Shown piece after piece: positions 19,206 to 30,246 of a DNA stretch of 41,251 nucleotides. Source of the DNA: Chara braunii (taxonomy: Eukaryota > Streptophyta > Charophyceae > Charales > Characeae); assembly GCA_003427395.1 (NCBI GenBank), contig BFEA01000096.1:1359585-1400835 (forward strand), given 5' to 3'. A program made the position numbers and the translations under genes. Position 1 is the stretch's first letter. The number at the start of each line of letters is the position of its first letter. Below the pieces are notes generated by a model. The model had not been told where the DNA came from, ran no database searches, and saw nothing but the letters and a program-made list of their open reading frames with translations.

Positions 19206-22200
19206 GTCTCTCTGCGGACCGCGAACGGAGTGGCCCGGGATGTGAACTAAGTCCCCCTGTTTGGATCGGGTCCGCTGAATCGTCGAAACACGAACGCAGA
19301 CTAAGGCGCCCTTTGAACAAGAGCTAAGTCGTGCATCCCAAGCACGCGCCGCGTGGCATTGAAGTACGACGACTCACTTTCAAACACGGGCGAAGTTGCC
19401 CTTTCGAGTCGCGAGCTCTACAGTGCCAGAGTACGAAGTAGAACAAGTGGGACTCTGAGCTCCAAATACACTCCCCCCTACGCAGAAGGCTCCGAAGTCG
19501 CAAGCCTGAAGCATGTGTCCTGCAGCACCGATCGTGAGAATGAACTGGAATCTGAACGGAATTTGCCCTTACAACGACGGTGAAGTACTGACGAAGCGGA
19601 CTCGGCCGACCCCTGACTTCGCTCTCCCCCCCCCCAGATGACCTCGCTCTCCGTGTCCGGTCTCTCGTATCCTGTGCTTTCTCCCTCTTTCACTGTCTCT
19701 TCTTCTCTCGCCGATAGGGAAGCGAGCGCTTCCTATACGCGCACGCCCCCGCTTCCCCGAGTCTCCTCTCCCGAGCGAGACCGCTCGTATGAACTTACCG
19801 ACTTCCCCTTTATAACGTGCCCTGATCTCCTCATGCCCCCCCCCTTCCTTCTCTCTTCACCCTGCCTAGCTAGCTTCTTTCTGTCGTCGACCCGATCGTG
19901 TGCTTGGCGTTTGAACGGCCCCGCAACCTCTTTGCCCGGCTCGCGAGCTACTCTCACCTCTTCCGGCCTCCTTAGCTCGGGCACCGGCCCGAGGTCGGTC
20001 ACCTCCGTGCATCCCCTGGCGCCCGTGCGACTAGTGCTCGGTCATCCAGACGCCCATCCCTTCCTCGGTGCGCTCTCACGGGTGACGTCGCGGCTGTCAA
20101 GCCGTACGTACCGATGCCAGTCCCGCTCTTGGTCTCTCCTCGAGCGCTCTGGACCCCCGCGCTCTCCTTCTCCCTCGCTCGCGACTCCGCGAGCTCGTGC
20201 GCAAGGCTCACCCAGAAAGCGATCGGAGCGCCTGTGCACTTGTGCGCTTCATCCGTGCGTGAATCCCCCCCCTTGTACCTCGCCCATCCCTTCTTTTATA
20301 CTTCTCTGCCCGCCTTACTTCGATCCTCTTCTCCCCTATTTCTTCCAATCCTCCTTCTTTCTCCCTATTTCCTTTTGCTTCCTCCAAATACCTTCGCCTT
20401 CCCGCCGTTTGTCCTCAAATTTTTGGAAAACTTTTCCTTTCCCGCTTGACCACGCCCGGATCTCCTCCCGTTGCATCTTCTTTTCCCTCCTGCGTTGCGA
20501 GCTTTCCTGCCTATGACAACAGCTGCTAGAGGACTCCGTACCAGGGTTCTTTTCTGGTCCAGGTGCGTCCTCCCCACAGCTCCCTGCCACGGAGGCGGAA
20601 ATGCGCGCTCTTCCCGGGGGGTGCCAAGAAACACGTACCCGGGGTGGCTGATCTTGCCTCTCCGCTGCTCCTCCCTTCTCTTCCTCGTCCAATCCTTGAT
20701 TTTTAATCGAGGTATTTGCTTCCTTCGAAGTCCCATCCTGGCGCTCCTCCCCCGGTTCGTTCCTTCTCGCCGCAGTCTTGGATCCTCGATCATATAAACG
20801 GTTACCAAGAAAGGAGGGCGCGCGCTCCCTCTCGCAGACAGTTGCATTCAGCATTGCTGATCCTGCAACCCCCTCTCTTGGGATCTCACCTTTTTCTGCA
20901 GCTCCGATGGCCGACACGGCTCTTCCTCTTCCGTGGGTTCCTACGGCCCACCTGTGCTTTCGAGCTGGCCGCAAGCGCGATGAATCCTCGGCGTCCGTTG
21001 CTCTGCCCCCCTTTGCTCAGTTGATTTCTCCCTTCGCCTCTCTATGCCCCCGGTTGGATCGTACTTGTAGGTCTTCTGATCTGCCTTTCACCCAGCGGGG
21101 GGGGTCCGACGGTTCGTGGCCCACTTCGACGGTTAGAGCCAGGAGTCGCCCCCGGGGGGGGTGCTCAGCAATCGTGATCCCTACGACGGTTTTCTTCGGC
21201 GCGCCTGCCGCTTCATCATGCTTCTTCGCATTATTGATTTTCCCCCAAGGATAGGAGGGCCCCACACTTCATTGCTTCTTTTGACAGCCCCGGGGCCCAT
21301 CTGTCCAGTCAGCAGGGCCGTCCTGCAGGCCAACCGATCGAGCACCATGTATCCCGGCCGAATCTTTGTCCGAAGCGACTACCTTATGTCTTCAAGCCGA
21401 AATAGTCCCTACGTGGCAACCACATCGAAACCGATCCAACCCCCACGCCGACGGCTGGACATCATGAGGTTGTGACCCCGCTTTAGCGCTTGCGGCTGCG
21501 ATTGCCAGCATATCATAGCCCCTTACTCAGACCTAGTCTCAGTCTCATGGGCCGCCTGGAGGAGCCTCATAGCTACCGGTAAGGAATCCACCATTTCACC
21601 TCGGCTCTTCCGTCGTCTGATATTATTCAACTGTCGCGTCGGTCACAGCAAGCGCGACTTTTTCAAGAAACTGCGCATGACCTTCTTGGTGGTTATTCAC
21701 CTAAGCCATCTTGTACCTCCTCCCCCTTCCGCAGCCTCACGGCTGGTGCAATTAATCCCCGTCGTGTTTGACCATAGCAGTCCAAGGGCCGCTCATCGTA
21801 GTCCATCATGGATCCTCTTAGGTTCCTTTATTCCGAGTTTTCCATGGCCCGTCCCAAAGTCAACCACCAACCCCTGATTCCCCGCCTTAGATATATTGGA
21901 AGGTTAGTACGAAGACCCGAAAACTCAGAATCACCCACAATCCTCACAATCGGATGCATGCATACATCAAACCTATGCAAATTAGCAAACAAAAGTATGA
22001 AAATTCTTTAATTTCAAAAAGATAGGTCATCGGCTGGTAGACAGCCGCCCGACACTGTGCCCAGGCCTGTTTGGGTCCCCAAAGAGTTTTCAGTGCAAGG
22101 GGTTTTTTTGTCGGGTACCGGACCTTTTGCAGCGCAAAGGTACTAAGCCTCATTCGGATCCTAGGTCCGGGGCTGTTTGGACCCTCGTGGTCCCCATAGA

Positions 22201-22959
22201 AAAGTGTCAGGCTCTTGCCAAATTTCGTAGGGCCCAGCCCCAACATTAATAATTTCACACCCGAGGGCCCTTTTCTCAGCCTTAGGCCCCGCATATTCCT
22301 TTTTGGCTTTGCTTAGGGCCCTAATGTCAAGGTTCCAAGCGCGTCTGAGCAGCGATTTCCGCTTTGCTTTGATTCCACAATGAACTCCAGTCTCCACCGT
22401 TACTTAGTTCGCCGTAGGGCTCGCCTTAAAGGCCGAGGGCTCTCTTTGTCTGGCCCATCACCCGACATTTAATGTAAGCTCAGCCTCCTTGTTCTTGTCA
22501 TTCATCCGTAGCCTCTCGCTTTCCTCTGTAGTAGCCTCTCCTTTATGCCTCGGTGATGATATGCCTCAATAGTGCGCGCAGAGGAGCGCTTACCCATAAT
22601 TCATGAATCCGCTTTTCCCTGACGCCTTGGCCTCGATACTCGTTGTGTGAATCTGATATCGTATCTTTTGATGTCGGATGCGATCCCGATAGGTAAATCG
22701 ACCAAACCCAGAAAGTTAAAGGCAACGTAAGGCTAGAGCTGCCCGACAGCAGACCCCCCCTCGATTTTCGATGCCCCCAGCGAGCCATCTCGGTTTACCA
22801 AGGAAAAAGATAAGGGAAATGTTAACTCATAATACCTACCAATCAACTCCAAGATTGTCCTCACCGCTTTCGTCGGGTCCTTTTCTCTCATTTATTTTTC
22901 TCGCTCCGCTTTTTATTAATCATCTTCCTTTTAACCCCTAATCGTTTCTTGACATTTCG
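19206..22959. other. GC-rich low-complexity region, no recognised gene
   Basis: Long open frames occur on both strands, for example 19638-20516 (+, 292 codons) and 20336-20974 (-). They are Ser/Pro/Leu-rich or Arg/Lys/Glu-rich as expected from C/T-biased DNA, and no motif is visible. 21.9-22.4 kb has loosely repeated phrases (CTGTTTGGGTCCCC at about 22068, CTGTTTGGACCCTC at about 22172). The region lies where the 3' LTR of element B and the 5' flank of element A would be expected, but no LTR pair was found. Confidence 0.4.
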
Positions 22960-24153
22960 TCATCTCTTCTCGTGGCGGTGTTTGTCCTCGTCTTTGCCTA
23001 TGACTATCGTATTTTTAATGGTCTTCTTAACCTTGCGTTTCCTCTCTCGTCTTAGCGTGGCCGACTCTAAGACCTTATATCTCGTTTTCTTCATGTCTTT
23101 TCCCCCACTATTTCTGACGCCCAAGACCTTCTCTCGTCTCCTTTTTGTAGTGCTTTTGGACGTCTCTCCTCTTTCGTAGGTTGATGGCTTAGGCCCCTTC
23201 GTGGGTTCCGTCGATGGCTCTTTTGAAGATTCTACCAGCTTCCCTTCAACCTTCTTTTTCCCCTTATTCTTCTTCAAGATCAGGTGAAACTTATCAAAAT
23301 TCTCTTCTCGCTCTTTAAACACCTTCAGACGCATGTCAGACACCGACTCTTTCCATCTAGCTCCGTCTAACTCCTTGAGCGAGTAAGCACCTCCTTCTAG
23401 TTTCTTGACCACACGGTAGGGTCCCATCCATCTGTTCGCCAATTTTCCTATCCACATCCTCTCCAGAGCAGAATCATAGAGTAAGACTAAATTCCCAGCA
23501 GGTATGCCTTCTTGCCTAACTCGGAGGTTTTTATCCCATATTTCCTTGTCCTTCTCCCTTTGAACCTTCAATCCTTCTATGACTTCTAGGGTGCTTTCCT
23601 TGAGTGCCTCAGTTATTTGCCTAATCCTGACGCCTAGTAACTATTCCCTAGTTCATACCTTATCCCAGTCAACCCTCGTTCATGAATCCGTATGAAATTT
23701 TATGCGTAAGGGACAATGCCTCCCGAACCATAAGGTGTAGGGGGGGTACGTATCGGTTGCTCGGACAGTAACGTTATCCGCCTAGACCGTGAATCTCAAA
23801 TACTTCGGTCACTTCTTCTCTTTCTCCACACACTATTCGGCAATCGCATTTACTAGGGATCGATGTCCCCTTTCTACAGGGGCGTTAGTCTGAAGATGGT
23901 ACGCGCCTGGATAAAGATACTCAAATCCCTGCATTTGGAGAAAGGTCTGGACTTCCTTAGCCATGAATTTCGATCCCCTGTTCATGACGATCCTCTCGAC
24001 ACATCCATATCGAGTGATATATTTTGTCACATACTCGTTGACCGCTTTCCCCGTCTTCTGACACATCGCTCATGCTTCTACGAAACCAGTAAGGTCGTCC
24101 ATGATATCCATGATATAATTCATCCCTCCCTCACCTTTGGGCATCTTGACTAA
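22960..24153 (-). pseudogene. Integrase core and C-terminal GPY/F tail (3' part)
   Basis: Downstream half of element B's integrase. VDLVKMPKGEGGMNYIMDI holds the first catalytic Asp, adjacent to the insertion. RIVMNRGSKFM sits at the second catalytic site, where family members have SDxGSEF: Asp is replaced by Asn. NAPVERGHRSLVNAIAE retains the third catalytic Glu. The GPY/F module is intact as ERMWIGKLANRWMGPYRVVK, and DMRLKVFKERE follows. A Lys/Arg-rich tail of about 110 residues ends at 22960. Stops separate 23571 from 23833. It would join cDNA to host DNA; inactive here. Confidence 0.9.
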
Positions 24154-24161
24154 GTCCACGT
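24154..24161. repeat. Target-site duplication, left (GTCCACGT)
   Basis: Identical 8 bp to 25446-25453, directly flanking the hAT-like insertion. Confidence 0.9.
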
Positions 24162-24434
24162 CTACGTAGCACCTTGTTCGCGTTCGGAGGCGAACTCGAA
24201 CATGTTTGCCCGAACGCGAACAAGCGCCTAAGAACCGGCGAACGCGAACATAAAAATTATTTAAAAAAAAAAAAGAAGTTCTTCGAAACATCTGAAACAA
24301 ATATATGTTATGTAAAATAACGATACAAGGAACTTTTGCCATGGAGTTATGTTCAAATTCGTAGCCGATCATGAGTTAAAAATAAAAAACCGAAAAGAAA
24401 AAAAAATATATATATAAAGAGGGTTATCTGACCG

Positions 24435-24471
24435 AACGTTCGGGGGCCCCCGGGCTGGTCCCCGAACGTTT
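24435..24471. repeat. Inverted repeat AACGTTCGGGG / CCCCGAACGTT
   Basis: 11 bp arms around a GC-rich loop, inside the hAT-like element. Could be a further subterminal or transposase-binding structure, or the end of a nested piece. Confidence 0.75.
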
Positions 24472-24520
24472 TTGAATTATTTTTTGTGAGTTCTTTATGA
24501 TGTAACCAACACGCCAATAA

Positions 24521-24815
24521 ATTTTGAAGCCATTTTGCTAAGCCAAAAAAACATTAAAAATCGTCAAAGATGGGGTGGTCAAAACGTGCTTGCCCACTCA
24601 CTATTTTGTTTTTCTTCATTGTTAACTTTTTGTTTTCATTTTATTTCGGGGCCTAAACAATTTTATTATTTTTTGAAATAAATTTAATGAGGTATTGATT
24701 ATGTAAGCTTCATATCTGTAAATTTTCAAGGCATTTTTCAATGCCAAAAAATAATTAAAAATCGACAAAGATGGCGGTGTCGAAAAGGTGCTTGCACACT
24801 CACTCATTTTAATTC
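24521..24815. repeat. 201 bp-spaced direct repeat inside the hAT-like element
   Basis: An approximately 85 bp segment (TTTTGAAGCCATTTTGCTAAG to CACTCACTATTTTG) recurs 201 bp downstream with about 80 percent identity. Shared words include ATTAAAAATCG, CAAAGATGG and GTGCTTGC. Confidence 0.8.
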
Positions 24816-24947
24816 TCTTTTTATTTTTTTCTATTTTTATCATAATGTTTAGTTTCTGTATTTGATTTTTAATTCAAATTGTGTAAAAAATTTGGATGTT
24901 ATTCCCGGATAAATGTTGTTTAGTTTATTTTTCTCCATAACATATTT

Positions 24948-25190
24948 NNNNNNNNNNNNNNNNNNNNNNNNNNNNNNNNNNNNNNNNNNNNNNNNNNNNN
25001 NNNNNNNNNNNNNNNNNNNNNNNNNNNNNNNNNNNNNNNNNNNNNNNNNNNNNNNNNNNNNNNNNNNNNNNNNNNNNNNNNNNNNNNNNNNNNNNNNNNN
25101 NNNNNNNNNNNNNNNNNNNNNNNNNNNNNNNNNNNNNNNNNNNNNNNNNNNNNNNNNNNNNNNNNNNNNNNNNNNNNNNNNNNNNNNNNN
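24948..25190. other. Assembly gap (243 N)
   Basis: Run of N inside the hAT-like element. ORFs drawn across it are meaningless. Confidence 1.
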
Positions 25191-25243
25191 GGTGAAACTC
25201 CGACGAAACAGTTTGTCACAGCCCCTCGTTTGTTGTCCTCTTC

Positions 25244-25339
25244 TCTCTCTCTGCCTACGGTTTACCGGGCAGTTCTGTTTGTGACGATATATATATCGTC
25301 ACAAACAGAACTGCGCGGTAAACCGTAGGCAGAGAGAGA
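25244..25339. repeat. Near-perfect 48 bp palindrome without spacer
   Basis: 25244-25291 and 25292-25339 are reverse complements with a single mismatch, centred on GATATA/TATATC. It sits just beyond the assembly gap and is followed by a TATA microsatellite. Confidence 0.95.
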
Positions 25340-25445
25340 TATATATACATATATATATATATATTACGAAAAAAAAATATGTTGACCCGAACACATTCGC
25401 GAGCTGTTCGCGTGAACGAGTGAACACGTTCGCCGTGCTACGCAG

Positions 25446-25453
25446 GTCCACGT
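25446..25453. repeat. Target-site duplication, right (GTCCACGT)
   Basis: Matches 24154-24161 exactly. Confidence 0.9.
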
Positions 25454-25900
25454 GAATTTTTTTTCCTACCGCGGTCGGATAAGAAGAAATAACGGTTCCT
25501 TGTATTTCACCACCATTCTTTTCTGACATTCCACGCATGTCTAGCAGTAAGACTCTACATCTCTATATAAACCATCCCACCATTAAAGATTCGTGACCTT
25601 CTCAAAGATCCCTTTTACTCCTCTATACCCTCCAACGATCCCATCGTGAAGCTCAACAATTATCTCCTTTTGTTCTTCCTCATCACACACTATCCTCATT
25701 GGCATACCGTTCTTAGGTGGTCTCTTAAAAATGTGGTATTCCTTAAGACAATACCGCCGATCTCCTTTCCTGAGCTTATTATCGACCTCCATCTCCCCTA
25801 AAAGATATCGCCCTATTTGGTGGTACTTGATGGTATAGAGGTCCAGAAATGAAGTGGCGCCACTAGTACTAGGATCCATCTTTACCGAACCTATTTTCAC
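25454..25900 (-). pseudogene. Integrase N-terminal zinc-binding domain (5' part)
   Basis: Upstream part of element B's integrase. MRIVCDEEEQKEIIVELHDG then GGYRGVKGIFEKV gives the His-containing half of the H2C2 finger. WWDGLYRDVESYC-stop-TCVECQKR gives the Cys half. It runs up to the insertion at KKIHVDL. A stop follows VTNL and another falls inside the finger. The same domain in the plus-strand remnant is at about 400-600. Confidence 0.85.
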
Positions 25901-26460
25901 CTGTAAAAACTTGTTGGCCCTCCAAGCGATCCCAACTGCTCTTCTTCTAGCGTAATTCGTAACAGCCCACCTGCCACTGCGTTCTTGGCCTCAGATATCC
26001 GCTCAACCACGTAGTCAAGCATCCGTATGTGTATAAGCCATCTGGTAATCATAGCGTCTGTTAAGGAGAAATCGTTCTATAATACAGCAGCCACTGTTGT
26101 AGGATCAACCCGCAAAACGAACCTCCGACCGTAAATATAATCTCTGAAAACGTTCAAGCAATGCAGCACCCCGAGAACTTCTTTCTTAAACTGGGAATAA
26201 TTTATTTTGTTGGTGTTCAACGTTTTAGTTTCGAATCAAAAAGGTCTTTCCCTACCGTTACAGTATTTCTGAGTCACGACCCCACCAACAGATATCGGCT
26301 TAGCGTCGGTACATACTACGAATGGTTTTTTCTCTTGATCTTCAAAATAAGAAACTCTAAGGACTTTACCCCTGTCCTTAAACTCGTTTTTCAAAATCTT
26401 TACCGCATCTTCTTACTCACTCACTCAATTTCACTCTATTCCTTTACGCAGTAGCCTCCT
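25901..26460 (-). pseudogene. RNase H domain remnant
   Basis: Between RT and integrase, frames carry phrases typical of the Ty3 RNase H and tether region: RRFVLRVDPTTVAAVL (about 26080-26130), then TDAMITRWLIHIRMLDYVVE (about 25990-26050) and RISEAKNAVAGG. Many stops and frame changes. It would degrade the RNA strand of the RNA/DNA hybrid. Catalytic residues cannot be assigned reliably. Confidence 0.65.
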
Positions 26461-26637
26461 TAACGACGCAACTTTTTCGCATATTCTTTTATGAAATTCT
26501 TTCAGAACCCGGCCACTCCTAAAAACTAACGTGTATCGGTAATATGTCAGAGCGGTGTTGGTCAGTTCATAAGCTTCTCTAAATTTGTCAGGTCCGGTCG
26601 CCGACTGTTTTTATTGCAAATATAACCCAATATCTAT
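26461..26637 (-). pseudogene. RT-RNase H linker, decayed
   Basis: Broken frames containing DKFREAYELTNTALTYYRYT and VLKEFHKRICEKVASLRRLL, consistent with the RT thumb/connection region. No intact ORF. Confidence 0.5.
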
Positions 26638-27430
26638 ATGAAGAATACGACCCACCCACTTTTGGTCCTACTCACTGTGAGATTTGCGTCCTCTAGCTTC
26701 ACTAACACCTTTCTTTCTCACTCCGGGCCTCACCTCAATTTCATCGTTCTCGTAGGACCCTTTGATCGGAAAGTCGTATGGGCAAACTTCCACCAAATTC
26801 AGTATAAGTTTTCCCAACACTGCGACCATCGCTCTTTGAAAGACTGCAACGTCATTGGTCCATCCCATCGCCACTATCATCATCTGGATTAATTCTAATG
26901 GCATTTGCATCGCAGTTAGGTATCGGTCCCTATAATCCAACAGAATCTCATCGTACTCCTAGAAAAGATCGCAGACGGAGTATATCGAATGCCCGACTGA
27001 TCCTTCGGACAGGAGACCAAGATTTGGAATGGACCCCACATTCCTAACCGTGACCTTATTCGTCTTCTGCAGATCTTGTATCCACCGTAGCTTCCCGTTT
27101 GATTTCCTTAGGAAGAACCACCTGTTCGCATATGCCCTCATATAGTTCAACCACGAAGGTCATGATTTTCTCCTTCAGGAAGTCTACTATCATCTCCTTT
27201 TCCTTCTGAGCACACTTTCATCCTACATCGTTCCATGGCACGTGAGGAACCCTATAGATCCTTGTCGGTTTAGCATACCGCGGATCTATTTGTTCCCCCT
27301 CCGCATCACAGAAGGCTACGGCCTTATCACAAGCTCTTAGTGTCTCGTTTATCGGTTATCTCTCCTCCTCAGTTATATTCTCATCTCCTATGTCCATCCC
27401 CTTCAATCTTTCTGTGGTAATTTTTTGCCC
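26638..27430 (-). pseudogene. Reverse transcriptase domain
   Basis: Motifs in RT order: YRVPHVPW lead-in (about 27240-27265), NRWFFLRKSNGKLRWIQDLQ (about 27050-27115), IYSVCDLF with a catalytic Asp (about 26960-26985), a stop, DYRDRYLTAMQMPLELIQM, and MGWTNDVAVFQRAM (about 26830-26875). At the YxDD position the sequence reads VCPYDFPIKG, so the first of the paired aspartates is replaced by Tyr and the enzyme is dead. The style (LTAMxxPL...MGWTN..FQR) is that of fungal/streptophyte Ty3-type RTs rather than typical angiosperm chromoviruses. Confidence 0.92.
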
Positions 27431-27839
27431 TTCAAACGCGTTTCGTTCTCTGATCCTCTGAGTTATTTCCTCCTCTGTGATCCCTATTTTCGGGGTCCTA
27501 TCATGGTTAACTGCAACCGGTTTAACTTTTTTGGCTATATTTTTATATTTTTTTCCCCCGCCGTGTGGGGGAATTCCTCTAAAAAGATAGATTTGCGCAT
27601 CCTCCGAATTTGTCGTTATCGCTTTCTTTGGGGTAAACGGTCTCGTCCACCACGTACTTATCCTCTAAGTTTTCGACCTGTATCCTCTTTCCTTTCACTT
27701 TATGAGGCCCTAAGGTAAGTTCTTTAGGAATTATCTAACACCTTCACATCATTAGCTGATATGTAGCCTTCAAGAAGATTTTGTGATGTTTATCAAACTT
27801 ATTGACGATGTTTAGCGTGACCATGCTACCCTCAAGCCC
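27431..27839 (-). pseudogene. Protease-RT spacer, decayed
   Basis: Frames on the minus strand are broken by stops. The plus-strand ORF at 27425-27718 shows no features. Position corresponds to the low-conservation linker between protease and RT. Confidence 0.4.
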
Positions 27840-28200
27840 ATCTATGGTAATTGTTTGGCTTCCATCCCGCTTATTCTAAGTAGTAATGTTGACATATGTA
27901 AGCCAAATTCCTCCCAAGGATTAGCTCAAATGAACAATGTTATAAAGTGAAGATCGGTACGATGGCTTCGGCTCCTGTTACAACTACCTTGGCCTTATAA
28001 TACACTCCTAGCGCAGGTTGCCCTAACTTGTTGGCCGATATCATGGTCATGGCAACGCTCCTGTCCACCTCTAACCCGAGCTTTCGTGCTACTTTATCCT
28101 CGCAGACGGTAGACTCCAACCCATCGTCAACGATAGCTTCCATCTTAACTCCATTCACAGTGACCTTCAATTTTCCGCTTCCAAGGACATAAAAGTAACC
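27840..28200 (-). pseudogene. Retropepsin-like aspartic protease
   Basis: KVTVNGVKMEAIVDDGLEST, then KVARKLGLEVDRSVAMTM and GQPALGV, and past a stop FELILGRNLA (the usual I-L-G-R flap-end motif). The catalytic D-S/T-G triad reads DDG, so the Ser/Thr is replaced and activity is unlikely. It lies between Gag and RT as expected. It would process Gag-Pol. Confidence 0.85.
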
Positions 28201-28237
28201 GTCCTCTCACTCAGTGGTCTCTTCATTTTTCTCATTT

Positions 28238-28930
28238 TCATGTTTCGCCATTAATGTAGGAGTCTTCGCCTCCACCTTGAAGTCCCGTGTGACGTCTCTT
28301 CCGAAAGTAACATTTTACTTTCTTCATGATCCCTATCAATTCATCCCTCACGGGACCTCGACCAGCAATGAATTCCTTGATTGTAATAGGGATGGGCATG
28401 TCCATCACTCTCCTTAGAGGTTCTTTTAGGTCGACTTCGTCTAGCGAGTTTTTTAACTGAAACTTCTTGGGCCCTCTTTTCCTAGGGGATAAGGGTGACT
28501 TAGGTGACTCCACCTGTTCATCCATCATCTGTTGATCCGGATCCTCTTTCTTTCCTTTACTTGACTCTCCAACCCCTTGTGTACAAATGAAGGTCTCGCT
28601 ACCACCTATCATCTCCTCAAACTTAATAGAGGAGATCCCGATCCTCAGACTCTCAGGCACTTCGTCAATCTCATCTCCAAAGGTCACCCTCGAGACTTTC
28701 GTGGCTAGGGGTACTTGCACTTGCTTGGCCCTTGCCTCGTTCATTATCCTCCTTCGGATGTCGATATTAATCTTCATCGACGGCAGGAACGACACAGACT
28801 TTCCTTCGTCCGCCCACATCACATATTCTCTATGATCTAATTCGATGATCCCTTTCTTCAAGACATCCAACATGGCTTTACAATCCCTCTTTCTGTGGTC
28901 CTCATCGCCACAATACATGCAAGCCTTATT
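28238..28930 (-). pseudogene. gag: Gag C-terminal region with CCHC zinc knuckle
   Basis: CMYCGDEDHRKRDC is a perfect C-x2-C-x4-H-x4-C knuckle (about 28880-28921), used for binding genomic RNA. The segment AMLDVLKKGIIELDHREYVM follows, then an acidic/Pro-Ser linker and TIKEFIAGRGPVRDELIGIM towards the protease. The 226-codon stretch is open, the longest surviving frame of element B. Element A's gag lacks a recognisable knuckle. Confidence 0.88.
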
Positions 28931-29228
28931 ATTTCATGTTCATTTTGGACTAGGGTCTCTCTTTTCTTTATTCTCCTATCGTAAAGTCGGTCGTGCTGGT
29001 GACTCCTATTTTTTCTGAGCACTATTTTGTAGCCTCTCCATTGCTCCCTTCAGGGTTTCTATTTCCTTGGTCATTTCATCCTCTCGCCTTTCAGGCCTCC
29101 TACTTTTTATCTCATCCTTAGACTTTCATCGACTATCATTTGTATTCACCCATTTAGAGTTCCCCCATTCACCATCATTTTTCTTTCAGTCTCCTCGATT
29201 TCCTGTTCTCCATTCCCCATTGCTTCGG

Positions 29229-29800
29229 CTAGATTCTCCTCTCCTTGGCGAGTTCGGATTTGTCTCCCTTCCTTCCATTAGATCCTCCTCTCCCAGGAGT
29301 TACACCTTTCCCCAGATTATCTAGAACCTTCAATATATACGTTCTTGCAATTTGTCCTTCCGTATCGTAGGCTAAGGCTTTGACATGCGCAAATGTCACC
29401 CTCTTTGTTGGAAGTTTCCGCACCACCATCTCTCGCTTCTCTCGTGGTAAGGTGATTAAGAATATCCCACACCTTCTCCTTCCACTAGTTGGTCTGAGGC
29501 CTTCTCATATCTCCTAGCGAATGTCACTAGACTCTCATTCTCTTCTTTTTTCATTTCTTTCAAATCTTCGACCAAGTAGGAGATCTCATCACATGCAAAT
29601 GGTCAAGTCACTCTCTCCCTGAACGTCAACCAACGACCATCGCCGGGAATAACACCTCTCACTTCTCGGTCTATCTTAAGTGCAGTATGATGAAGAAGGT
29701 TCGCAATCATCTCATAGTCGGTCCATTCCCCTCTCATACCAATGATTTCTCAGTCATCCAGGAACTCAAAGACATTTCGGGCCGTGAAGATCGTCAGAAC
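29229..29800 (-). pseudogene. gag: Gag core (capsid-like) region
   Basis: MRGEWTDYEMIANLLHHTAL, DREVRGVIPGDGRWLTFRER, a stop, PFACDEISYLVEDLKEM, NESLVTFARRYEKASDQL, then after a frame change LPREKREMVVRKLPTKRVTF. These align block by block with element A's gag (PADERWKTFKGN, FACDDLIPTIEGLRRV, ESLVAFTRRFKRLSQAL, HPPKAKRKEVLERAP), which ties the two elements into one family. Confidence 0.85.
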
Positions 29801-30174
29801 CCCGGCAAAGGAAGGTGGTTGGTACACATGGGGTCCGAAGAAAAAGCGGGCATATAAGAGCTCGGTGGATACGCCATCGAATAGGAACTCCTATAAGGTT
29901 CCCCAGGGGCCTCTCTCTAGGTGTTCCTAGCACCAGTGTTCGTAAACCTAGCCACCCTAGGCCTTGTCGAAACCTCATTTTTCCAACTCTCCCCCTTTGC
30001 GCTTCGCCCTTCCAGTTCCTTGACCCGACTCTCCAACTCTCTTAAGACGCTTCTTAGTTTCTGAGCATCACTAACAGACTCCACACCCATCTTCCTTTTA
30101 GGGTTGTTCGTCCTCGACTCCTGTGTCTTCACGTCTCCTCCAATTGAAGTCAAATAAACTCCTTCGGCATCCAT
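29801..30174 (-). pseudogene. gag: Gag N-terminal region with coiled-coil
   Basis: An ORF starting at 30174 includes VSDAQKLRSVLRELESRVKE, a likely coiled coil (heptad Leu/Val spacing), then RPRVARFTNTGARNT, a stop and a Tyr/Pro/Ser-rich stretch (SMAYPPSSYMPAF) before the capsid-like core. Assigned by position. Confidence 0.6.
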
Positions 30175-30246
30175 TCTTCTTGTCTTATCTTAAGATACTT
30201 GGCTTAAAGTTGTTGAGATTCTATCGATCGATCCTTATAGAATCTC

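Larger units (their letters stand above)
24162..25445. mobile_element. hAT-like DNA transposon (non-autonomous), inserted in integrase
   Basis: Bounded by exact 8 bp target-site duplications, the hallmark length for the hAT superfamily. The terminal inverted repeat is CTACGTAGCAC (left) against CTGCGTAGCAC (right, reverse complement). Both ends carry subterminal GAACGCGAAC/GTTCGCG repeats. The interior is AT-rich without a transposase ORF, although 243 bases are unknown (gap). The first 230 bp of the interior resemble the interior of the MITE at 39341-39871. Ignoring the insertion and one duplication would let the flanking integrase motifs (KKIHVDL and LVKMPKG) run on without interruption, which supports the boundaries. 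Confidence 0.88.

Noticed and set aside
19638-20516. Longest plus-strand ORF (292 codons)
   Set aside because: Ser/Pro/Leu/Arg-rich throughout without domain, motif or plausible start context; explained by C/T-biased DNA with few stop triplets. Overlapping minus-strand ORFs are equally long.
20000-23000. 3' LTR of element B and 5' LTR of element A
   Set aside because: Expected here by position, but no long direct repeat with 35-38 kb or 7-9 kb, no clear TG...CA ends and no primer-binding site could be found by eye. Needs a self-dot-plot.
24913-25284. ORFs spanning the N-run
   Set aside because: Mostly unknown bases; not evidence of coding.
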